From contig CAVVIT010000011.1 in the NCBI GenBank assembly GCA_963748405.1, positions 186,001-250,000 of the forward strand: 64,000 nucleotides of DNA, written 5' to 3'. The translations under genes and the position numbers were made by a program. The notes below the pieces were generated by a model. It saw only the letters and a list, made by a program, of their open reading frames with translations. It did not search any database and was not told the origin of the DNA. This document shows positions 8,322-14,597 of the stretch, piece after piece; position 1 is the stretch's first letter; every line of letters starts with the position of its first letter. The stretch comes from Fen-1273 sp963748405. GTDB taxonomy: Bacteria > Bacteroidota > Ignavibacteria > UBA10030 > UBA6906.

Positions 8322-8798
8322 TCATGTCGTTACGATGTCATACCCCGAAAGTATTTCCTTCACGGAGGAGACCACGCGGGGGATCGCGGCTCCTACCTCC
8401 GCGGAAAGCTCCGTCGTCATGTCGTTCAGTCCGCCGATGGAGACCGTCACGAGGTGAGTTTCGGGGAGCTTCCCCGTGAGTATCGTCGACTCGATGAGAT
8501 CCCGGAGCCCGATGTCGTGCGCGCTCAATGCGCGCGGAAAATCGCTTGCGAACCGGGGGCGGATCACGCTGACGCTCCCCGGCGGTCCGCCGTCCATCGT
8601 CGCGTCGATGAGGACCACGACCGGATATTCCTGAAGATACCCGAGCAGGTGAAATCCCCCGGTTCCCCCGTCAAGCAGCTTCACGCGCGCCGGAAGGGAC
8701 TCGGACTGGAGCGCCCGAACGGCGTGGACGCCCACCCCCTCGTCCCCCAGGAGGTAATTGCCGATGCCGAGAACGAGTATGGGGAAGGGGGGTGCCAT
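8322..8798 (-). CDS. hyaD: Hydrogenase maturation protease (HyaD/HybD-type) for the group 1 enzyme
   Basis: 158-residue M52 protease. It carries the three metal-ligand regions of HybD: GIGNYLLGDEGVG (Glu), LIDAT (Asp) and SAHDIG (His). The ATG at 8798 is chosen because the GIGN motif begins about ten residues later. Placement downstream of hyaABC argues that the group 1 large subunit HyaB is its substrate. A rho-independent terminator lies between it and the cytochrome gene, so it depends on read-through or an unseen promoter. Confidence 0.92.
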   Translation of the reverse strand: MAPPFPILVLGIGNYLLGDEGVGVHAVRALQSESLPARVKLLDGGTGGFHLLGYLQEYPVVVLIDATMDGGPPGSVSVIRPRFASDFPRALSAHDIGLRDLIESTILTGKLPETHLVTVSIGGLNDMTTELSAEVGAAIPRVVSSVKEILSGYDIVTT

Positions 8799-8827
8799 GG
8801 GTGGGAATGATACGGAACGCCGGGAAG

Positions 8828-8864
8828 AAAACAAAAGGGGGGGCCGTGTTTCCGGACCCCCCCC
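8828..8864 (-). terminator. Rho-independent terminator after hyaC
   Basis: On the minus strand a G-rich arm followed by CCG pairs with CGG and a C-rich arm across a GAAACA loop, then TTTTGTTTTC. Stem plus T-tract is a standard intrinsic terminator, starting about 18 bases past the end of the cytochrome b gene. Confidence 0.75.
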
Positions 8865-8881
8865 TTGTGGGTGGTGATATG

Positions 8882-9556
8882 CTACTTCTGTCTCTTCTCC
8901 ACGAACTTCCATCCTCCGGCCATGGAGGAGATGACGCCCCGCCCCTCGACGTAGTCATGGTAGAAGACGAGGTACACGTGGACGATCGTGAAGAGGACGA
9001 AGAACCACATCATCATGTGGTGCCACTGCCGCACTGCGAAATCCCCTCCCATCAGGGGGACGATCCATGCGAACATCCGGGGGAGCCATGAGTCGCTCAT
9101 CGCCGCATACATCCCGAACCCGGTCACGGACTGGAACAGGAACGCCAGGAACGTCAGAAAATAGGTGAACCCCGCAAGCGGGTTGTGACCGACCGATTCC
9201 AGGGGGGTCACCGTCGCCTGCAGAATGTCCACCTTGAGGACGTCCACCGCCTCGCGGAGCTGCGACTTCCGGAAGGGGAGGAAGTTCTGCCAGCGGGCGA
9301 ACGCGTTCCCCGCGAATCCCCAGTAAATCCGGAAGAGGAAGTTAAAGAAGAAGAGAAACGCCGCGAGGAAGTGGATGAACCGGACCGTCCCGAACCAGTA
9401 GCTGTAAGAGGCCTCCGACGCGTTCACAAATGCCAGCGGCCTGCCGATGATGAAGCCGGTCGCGGCAAGCGCGAGGACGACGAGCGCGTTCACCCAGTGA
9501 TAGAACCTCACGGGGAGCTGCCACACGTACACGCGGCGTATGGAGAGCTGTTCCAT
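8882..9556 (-). CDS. hyaC: Hydrogenase b-type cytochrome subunit (HyaC family)
   Basis: 224-residue integral membrane di-haem cytochrome that passes electrons from the group 1 hydrogenase to the quinone pool. Four hydrophobic segments lie near residues 17-38, 60-82, 128-152 and 180-205. Candidate haem histidines are in RFYHW, RFIHFL, the WHH motif and the closing VHVYLVFYHD. It follows hyaB by 9 bases in the standard small-large-cytochrome order. The terminator after it marks the end of the main hya transcript. Confidence 0.93.
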   Translation of the reverse strand: MEQLSIRRVYVWQLPVRFYHWVNALVVLALAATGFIIGRPLAFVNASEASYSYWFGTVRFIHFLAAFLFFFNFLFRIYWGFAGNAFARWQNFLPFRKSQLREAVDVLKVDILQATVTPLESVGHNPLAGFTYFLTFLAFLFQSVTGFGMYAAMSDSWLPRMFAWIVPLMGGDFAVRQWHHMMMWFFVLFTIVHVYLVFYHDYVEGRGVISSMAGGWKFVEKRQK

Positions 9557-9565
9557 GCGGGCCTC

Positions 9566-11284
9566 CTAAAACGTATCGATCTGGTGGACGTACGTTCCCC
9601 GCTCGTCGTACAGATGCACGGCGCAGGCGAGGCACGGATCGAACGAATGGATCGTCCTGAGGACCTCCAGCGGCTTCTCGGGATCGTTGATCGGCGTCCC
9701 GACGAGCGCCGCCTCGTAGGCGGAACGCTCCCCCTTCGCGTCGCGGGGTGAGGCGTTCCACGTGCTGGGGACGACGAGCTGGTAGTTGTCGATCTTCTTG
9801 TCCTTGATGACGATCCAGTGCGCCAGCGCGCCGCGGGGGGCCTCCGTCATGCCGACCCCTTTCGCTTCCGCGGGCCACGTCTCGGGATCCCACTTCACGT
9901 TGTTGAACGTGCGCGTGTCGCCGTTCTTGATGTTCGACAGGAGCTGCGCGTAAAACTCCTTCGACCACCGCGCAATGAGCTGCGTTTCGATGCCGCGTGC
10001 GGCGGTCCGGCCGAGCGTCGAGAACAGCGCGGCCACCGGGACGTCGAGCGCCTTGAGAGCCCCGTTGACCGCCTCCTTCACTTCCTCCCGCCCGGAGGCA
10101 TAGGCGACAAGGAGCCGGGCCAGGGGGCCGACCTCCATCGCGTGCCCCTTCCAGCGGGGGGTCTTCAGCCAGCTGTACTTCTTCGTGACATCGAGGTAGT
10201 CGTACGGCGGTTTGGGTCCGGTGTATTTCAGGTTCGTCTCTCCCGCCCAGGGATGGAGACCGGTGGCGTCACCGCCGGCATACTCGTACCAGGAGCTGGA
10301 AACGAATTCCTGGACCTCGTCCGCGCTCCTGCCGTCCACGGGAAGAACTTCCGCGAGGTTCCTGTTGAGTATCACGCCGCGGGGGAACTTGAACTGCGAG
10401 GGGTCGCCGTAGCCGTTGACGGGGAGATCGCCGTACGCCATATAGTTTTCGAGCCCCCCGCCGATGGCGCCCCAGTCTTTGTAAAAACCCGCGACGGCGA
10501 GAAGATCCGGGATGTAGACCTGGTTCACGAACGCCACGGCGTCGTCGAACAGCTGGCCGACATGGGCGAGCCGTTCAGCATTCAGCGCGTTGGCGTCGTC
10601 GATGTTCACGGCGCAGGGGACTCCGCCGACAAGATAGTTCGGGTGGGGGTTCTTCCCCCCGAAGATCGTGTGGACCTTGACGATCTCCTTCTGCCACTCC
10701 AGCGCTTCGAGATAATGCGCCACGCCGAGGAGATTGACCTCCGCCGGCAGCTTGTAGGCCGCATGCCCCCAGTAGCCGTTCGCGAATATGCCGAGCTGTC
10801 CGCTCTGCACGAACGCCGCAATCCGTCTCTGGACGTCGGCAAAGTATTTCGGCGAGCTTTTCGGCCAGTTCGAAATGCTCTGGGCGATGTCGGAGGTTTT
10901 CCTCGGGTCGGCCTTCAGCGCGTTCACGACGTCCACCCAGTCGAGCGCATGCAGGTGGTAGAAGTGGACCACGTGGTCCTGCAGGTATTGTGCGCAGAAC
11001 ATCAGGTTCCGGATGAGTTCCGCGTTCGGGGGGACGGTCACTCCCAGGGCGTCCTCCACGGTCCGGACGGACGCCAGCGCGTGCACCGTGGTGCACACCC
11101 CGCACGCCCGTTCGGTGAATGCCCATGCGTCGCGCGGGTCGCGCCCTTTGAGGATCTTCTCGAAACCCCGGACCATCGTGCCGGAGCTGAATGCGTCGAC
11201 GATCCTGCCGTCCTTTACTTCGATTTCCACGCGGAGGTGTCCCTCGATGCGCGTGATCGGGTCGATGACGATGCGGTTGGACAT
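9566..11284 (-). CDS. hyaB: Membrane-bound uptake [NiFe] hydrogenase large subunit
   Basis: 572-residue group 1 catalytic subunit, oxidising H2 on the outer side of the cytoplasmic membrane. Nickel ligands are in RACGVC (Cys61 and Cys64; the usual Ile after Arg is Ala here) and DPCLAC (549-554). The maturation cut is expected after His557, removing 15 residues. The RIEGH motif is near residue 12. The ATG overlaps the small-subunit stop by one base (TGATG). It has no signal of its own; such subunits are co-exported with the Tat-targeted small subunit. Confidence 0.95.
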   Translation of the reverse strand: MSNRIVIDPITRIEGHLRVEIEVKDGRIVDAFSSGTMVRGFEKILKGRDPRDAWAFTERACGVCTTVHALASVRTVEDALGVTVPPNAELIRNLMFCAQYLQDHVVHFYHLHALDWVDVVNALKADPRKTSDIAQSISNWPKSSPKYFADVQRRIAAFVQSGQLGIFANGYWGHAAYKLPAEVNLLGVAHYLEALEWQKEIVKVHTIFGGKNPHPNYLVGGVPCAVNIDDANALNAERLAHVGQLFDDAVAFVNQVYIPDLLAVAGFYKDWGAIGGGLENYMAYGDLPVNGYGDPSQFKFPRGVILNRNLAEVLPVDGRSADEVQEFVSSSWYEYAGGDATGLHPWAGETNLKYTGPKPPYDYLDVTKKYSWLKTPRWKGHAMEVGPLARLLVAYASGREEVKEAVNGALKALDVPVAALFSTLGRTAARGIETQLIARWSKEFYAQLLSNIKNGDTRTFNNVKWDPETWPAEAKGVGMTEAPRGALAHWIVIKDKKIDNYQLVVPSTWNASPRDAKGERSAYEAALVGTPINDPEKPLEVLRTIHSFDPCLACAVHLYDERGTYVHQIDTF

Positions 11285-12405
11285 CAGGCGCCTCCTTTCT
11301 TCGAATCACCGGAGCCGTCGCTGCTCCTGATCTCCTCCTGGATGAGCTTCCGCTTCCTGATATTCGTGGAGACGGCGTGGGCGGCGATCCCGGCGGCTGT
11401 TGCGATGCCGAGTGCCACGCCGACCTTGTCGGCCGTCGTCTCGATGCCGAATCCGGGGAACGACGCCAGGTGCTGGTAGAACGGGCCGTTGTCCCAGAAT
11501 TTCTCCTCGCTGCAGCCGATGCAGCCGTGCCCGGACTGGATAGGGTAGCTGACGCCGTTGTTCCAGCGGATGACGCCGCACGAATTGTACGTTACCGGGC
11601 CCCTGCATCCGACCTTGTACAGGCAGTACCCGCGCCGCGCATTCTCGTCGTCGAACGATTCGACGAACAAGCCCGCGTCGTAATTGGGCCGGCGGTAGCA
11701 GGTATCGTGCACGCGCCGTGAATAGAACGCCCTGGGGCGCCCGAGGCCGTCAAGCTGGGGAATCCTGTCGAAGGCGAGAAGATGGACGATCGTCCCGGCC
11801 ATGACCTCCGCGATGGGGGGGCAGCCCGGGACGTTGATGATCGGCTTCCCCGTGATGATCCTGTGTATGGGGGTCGCTCCCGTCGGGTTCGGATGGGACG
11901 CCTGTATGCAGCCGTTCGACGCGCAGCTCCCCCAGGCGACGATCGCCCGGGCCCCTTCGGCGGCTTCCTTCACGATGTCGAGCGCGGTCCGTCCTCCGAT
12001 GCAGCAGTAGATCCCCCCCTCCTCGGTCGGCACGGAGCCTTCCACGAGCATCAGGTATTCCCCCCGGTACTTCTTCATCGTCGCGTGGAGCGCCTCTTCG
12101 GCCTGTTTTCCCGCCGCGGCCTGGAGAGTTTCCGTGTAATCGAGGGAGATCTTGTCCAGGACGATGTCGGAGACGATCGGGTGGGAGGACCTGATGAACG
12201 ATTCGCTGCAGCAGGTGCACTCCTGGAAATGAAACCAGACCACGGGAAGTCTCGGCTTCGTGTCAAGCGATTTGACGACCTGGGCGACGCCGTTTGACTG
12301 GATGCCCGCTGCGGCTGCGATCCAGCCGCAGAACTTGATGAAGTCACGGCGCGAGTACCCGAGGAGTTGTGCGTGCTCCCAGATTGTAAGCGGTGTTTCG
12401 CCCAT
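11284..12405 (-). CDS. hyaA: Uptake [NiFe] hydrogenase small subunit, Tat-exported, six-Cys (O2-tolerant type)
   Basis: 373-residue precursor. A twin-arginine signal (SRRDFIKFCG, residues 18-27) precedes the small-subunit fold, and a C-terminal hydrophobic helix (about 325-345) anchors it. Proximal-cluster cysteines are Cys63, Cys65 and Cys66 (ECTCC), Cys161 and Cys166 (SCASNGC) and Cys195 (PGC). With an offset of 46 these match exactly the Cys17/19/20/115/120/149 set that binds the [4Fe-3S] cluster of O2-tolerant group 1d enzymes such as E. coli Hyd-1. Medial and distal cluster motifs (CYRR, CLYKVGCRGP, GHGCIGC) are present. It is the first gene after the sigma-54 promoter at 12478-12492. 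Confidence 0.95.
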   Translation of the reverse strand: MGETPLTIWEHAQLLGYSRRDFIKFCGWIAAAAGIQSNGVAQVVKSLDTKPRLPVVWFHFQECTCCSESFIRSSHPIVSDIVLDKISLDYTETLQAAAGKQAEEALHATMKKYRGEYLMLVEGSVPTEEGGIYCCIGGRTALDIVKEAAEGARAIVAWGSCASNGCIQASHPNPTGATPIHRIITGKPIINVPGCPPIAEVMAGTIVHLLAFDRIPQLDGLGRPRAFYSRRVHDTCYRRPNYDAGLFVESFDDENARRGYCLYKVGCRGPVTYNSCGVIRWNNGVSYPIQSGHGCIGCSEEKFWDNGPFYQHLASFPGFGIETTADKVGVALGIATAAGIAAHAVSTNIRKRKLIQEEIRSSDGSGDSKKGGA

Positions 12406-12477
12406 AGAGACCTCCGTGTGGTGATGATTGCAGCGCTGGCTGTGCGGCAGCATTTCGGAACGGCATTCGGCGACAAT

Positions 12478-12492
12478 GCAATATCAATGCCA
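12478..12492 (-). promoter_or_regulatory. Sigma-54 (-24/-12) promoter of hyaABC
   Basis: TGGCATTGATATTGC on the minus strand: nine of the ten conserved -24/-12 bases, with the invariant GG and GC at correct spacing. It lies 73 bases upstream of the hyaA ATG. Confidence 0.82.
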
Positions 12493-12545
12493 CCCGGACA
12501 GGTGGCTCAGGACGGTGGAGAAGGGCAATTCCCGTTCCCCGGTGT

Positions 12546-12558
12546 GCGGAAATCCGCC
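12546..12558 (-). promoter_or_regulatory. Candidate enhancer site for the hya promoter
   Basis: GCGGAAATCCGCC, an inverted repeat with arms GCGGA and TCCGC. It is centred about 86 bases upstream of the predicted hya start site. The identical 13 bases occur at 12970-12982 upstream of another sigma-54 promoter. A degenerate copy (CGGGATTTCGC) is just beyond, near 12568-12578. Confidence 0.65.
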
Positions 12559-12592
12559 GATCGCTGACGGGATTTCGCAGGTTGTGTGCGAA

Positions 12593-12838
12593 TCAGGAAA
12601 GAAAATCCGCCCCTGTTACCTGATGGTGATCCTCGATATCCAGTGCCGGCTTTGCCGCGCAGAGTCGGAATTCTCCGTCGAGAATGAGCGTGTCACCAAG
12701 ATGGAATGTGCTTTCCGGGTCCGAGAGGAAATCGAGTGATCCGCCCGTAATCGACAGGCGCAGAACGTGTTGCCCCCCCATATCGAAAGCCTCGATAACG
12801 CTCCCACGGATATGGCAGATGTCAAGTTTCGGATTCAT
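12593..12838 (-). CDS. 81-residue protein of unknown function in the hydrogenase regulon
   Basis: I do not recognise the family. The sequence alternates polar and hydrophobic residues (IRGSVIEAF, HVLRLSITGGSLDF, HLGDTLILDGEF), suggesting an all-beta fold, perhaps OB- or TOBE-like. There is no signal peptide or membrane segment, and only two cysteines (residues 8 and 59). AAGG precedes the ATG. A near-consensus sigma-54 promoter and an exact enhancer-like palindrome lie directly upstream, which argues that it is a real, regulated gene. It sits between the activator gene and hyaA. A role in hydrogenase maturation, metal handling or regulation is inference from position. Confidence 0.72.
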   Translation of the reverse strand: MNPKLDICHIRGSVIEAFDMGGQHVLRLSITGGSLDFLSDPESTFHLGDTLILDGEFRLCAAKPALDIEDHHQVTGADFLS

Positions 12839-12869
12839 GGCTGACCTTGGTTAGGTGTAGTTTAAGAAA

Positions 12870-12885
12870 TGCACGTTCCGTGCCA
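12870..12885 (-). promoter_or_regulatory. Sigma-54 (-24/-12) promoter of the 81-residue gene
   Basis: TGGCACGGAACGTGCA on the minus strand: matches TGGCACG-N4-TTGCA except for one base, with GG and GC correctly spaced. The predicted start site is about 20 bases before the ATG at 12838. Confidence 0.78.
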
Positions 12886-12969
12886 GAGGATGTTTCCGTT
12901 TACGGGCATGGAATCGCTTCCTGAGGGGGGAGAGGAAGGGGGAGGACGCGAACACCCGCTTTTGCGATA

Positions 12970-12982
12970 GCGGAAATCCGCC
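12970..12982 (-). promoter_or_regulatory. Candidate enhancer site upstream of the 81-residue gene
   Basis: GCGGAAATCCGCC, identical over 13 bases to the site upstream of hya. It is centred about 118 bases upstream of the predicted start site and 44 bases past the end of the activator gene. Confidence 0.65.
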
Positions 12983-13025
12983 AGGGGGGGGGCTGCGGGG
13001 AGCGGGGCTCCGCGTTCGATCAGCG

Positions 13026-14000
13026 TTACATCTGATCGGGGAGGCGGTATTTCTTCATCTTGTCCCGGAGCGTGGAGAGGTTCATCCCCAGGATCCTTGC
13101 AGCATGTGACCGGTTTCCCGCCGATTCCTTCAGCGCGCCCCGGATCAGGTTCTTCTCGAGACAGCTGACGACGTCGTCGAACGACATGTTGTCCTCTGCA
13201 AAACACCTTTTGCAGGCCTTGATCATCAGGTCGAGAGAATTCTCTTCCCGGATTTCCGGCGGAAGGTCTGCCAGCGTGATTTCCCCGCGCGCAAAGAGGG
13301 TGATCCGCTGTATGGTGTTCCGGAGTTCCCTGACGTTCCCCGGCCAGGAATACCGTACGAGGGCCTTCATCGCGTCCCCGGCGATCTCCGGGGCCCGTTC
13401 GGGAGAGAACCGGCGCAGGAAATGGTCGACGAGGAGCGGAACATCCCCCGCCCTCTCCCTCAAGGGGGGGACGACGAGCGGCACCACGTTGATCCTGTAA
13501 TAGAGGTCAGCGCGGAAGAGTCCGCCCCTGACGAGCTCTTTGAGATCAACCTTCGAAGCCGTGATAAGCCGGAGATCGACGGGGATGGGAACCTCGCCTC
13601 CCACACGCATGAGTTCCCTCGACTCGAGGACGCGCAGGAGTTTGGATTGAAGGAGAAGCGGGAAGTCGTCGATGTCGTCGAGGAAAATGCTCCCCGTGTT
13701 CGCAAGCTCGAAGAGCCCCTTCTTCTCGCCGACCGCGCTCGTGTAGGCCCCCTTCGCGTGACCGAACAGCTCGGTCTCCAGGAGATCCGGGGGGAGCGCG
13801 GCGAGCCCGACCTTGATGAACGGGTTGCCTGACCGGACGCTGGTGTGGTGGATGTACTCGGCAACCAGCTCTTTGCCGACGCCGGTCTCTCCGATAAGGA
13901 GGATGGAGGAATCCGATGCAGAGATGGAATCGATCCGGGAGATGATCGACAGCATCGGATCGCTCTGCGTGATGAGCGAGATGGAGTGGACGGACTGCAC
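13026..14000 (-). CDS. Sigma-54-dependent transcriptional activator without a receiver domain
   Basis: 324-residue bacterial enhancer-binding protein. It starts almost directly with the AAA+ domain: Walker A GETGVGKE (37-44), arginine-finger region FRADLYYR, sensor II WPGNVREL. A C-terminal Fis-type helix-turn-helix follows (SHAARILGMNLSTLRDKMKK). There is no receiver, GAF or PAS domain. Two core motifs are unusual: the sigma-54 contact loop GAFTGA is GAYTSA (84-89), and Walker B DE is DD (108-109). The linker before the HTH carries all three cysteines of the protein (Cys263, Cys266, Cys280). GTG start. Its location among three sigma-54 promoters makes it the likely regulator of the hydrogenases; the signal it senses is unknown. 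Confidence 0.93.
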   Translation of the reverse strand: MQSVHSISLITQSDPMLSIISRIDSISASDSSILLIGETGVGKELVAEYIHHTSVRSGNPFIKVGLAALPPDLLETELFGHAKGAYTSAVGEKKGLFELANTGSIFLDDIDDFPLLLQSKLLRVLESRELMRVGGEVPIPVDLRLITASKVDLKELVRGGLFRADLYYRINVVPLVVPPLRERAGDVPLLVDHFLRRFSPERAPEIAGDAMKALVRYSWPGNVRELRNTIQRITLFARGEITLADLPPEIREENSLDLMIKACKRCFAEDNMSFDDVVSCLEKNLIRGALKESAGNRSHAARILGMNLSTLRDKMKKYRLPDQM

Positions 14001-14013
14001 GGCGGAGGGGCGC

Positions 14014-14026
14014 CTGAATTTTTCAG
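14014..14026. promoter_or_regulatory. Palindrome at the activator gene start site
   Basis: CTGAATTTTTCAG: five-base arms CTGAA and TTCAG around TTT. It overlaps the predicted transcription start of the activator gene and adjoins the -10 box, where a repressor or autoregulatory site could act. No direct evidence of function. Confidence 0.35.
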
Positions 14027-14055
14027 AAAATACGCAATCGGTGGGGTCAAGTCAA
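14027..14055 (-). promoter_or_regulatory. Vegetative promoter of the activator gene
   Basis: Minus-strand TTGACT, 17-base spacer, TATTTT. The predicted start site is near 14020, about 20 bases before the GTG. This fits a constitutively or separately controlled activator that then drives the sigma-54 promoters. Confidence 0.6.
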
Positions 14056-14086
14056 CCCGGGCGGCGGGAGGGACGGGGGGGAATTC

Positions 14087-14106
14087 CCGCCCCCCCGGGG
14101 GGGCGG
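14087..14106. terminator. GC-only palindrome downstream of the Mvh protease gene
   Basis: A perfect 20-base palindrome of only G and C (ten-base arms, no loop) lies 7 bases after the stop of the protease gene. It could fold as a terminator-like hairpin for the hdr-mvh transcript, but there is no U-tract. Confidence 0.4.
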
Positions 14107-14112
14107 CTTCTC

Positions 14113-14592
14113 TCAGCCGGGGGCCGTCCAGGTGTCGAGTATCTCTCCGGCGCGGCGGAGGAATTCGGGGAGTGAGCCGGCCGCGGCGGGTCCGAGCCCT
14201 TCGCGGATCATCCCCGTGTTTTCGATCTCCATGCCGAGTATCCTGATTTCGCGCGGCAGGGGAATGCCGAGCCTGATGCCCAGGGCAATCACGTCCGGAA
14301 GCCCGGCATAATGGGGGGAGGCGGAGACGTCCGCGGTGAAATCCTCCTGGGCGAACTCCCGTACGGTCCCGGGAGGGGCGTTCCCCGTGGTGGACGCGTC
14401 GATGATGAGCGCCCGGCTGTACCCGGCGAGGAGGTCGAGAAGGGCGAACCCTGCGACGGGAGATTCGGTGATGTCGACGTTCTCCCTGTACCGCCGGGAC
14501 AGGGCGCGCGCCGCAAGCAGCGCCACGCCGTCGTCCCCCATCAGCGGATTGCCGAGTGCCAGGAGGAGGGGATGGTCCACGGGTGCATCCAT
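14113..14592 (-). CDS. Hydrogenase maturation protease for the Mvh-type large subunit
   Basis: 159-residue M52 protease. Motifs: ALGNPLMGDDGVALL (Asp ligand), IIDAS (Asp ligand) and SPHYAG (His). It starts 5 bases after the mvhA stop and ends the hdrCBA-mvhDGA operon. By position it processes the MvhA tail after His473. It is clearly distinct in sequence from the other two proteases in the window. Confidence 0.9.
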   Translation of the reverse strand: MDAPVDHPLLLALGNPLMGDDGVALLAARALSRRYRENVDITESPVAGFALLDLLAGYSRALIIDASTTGNAPPGTVREFAQEDFTADVSASPHYAGLPDVIALGIRLGIPLPREIRILGMEIENTGMIREGLGPAAAGSLPEFLRRAGEILDTWTAPG

Positions 14593-14597
14593 CGCCG

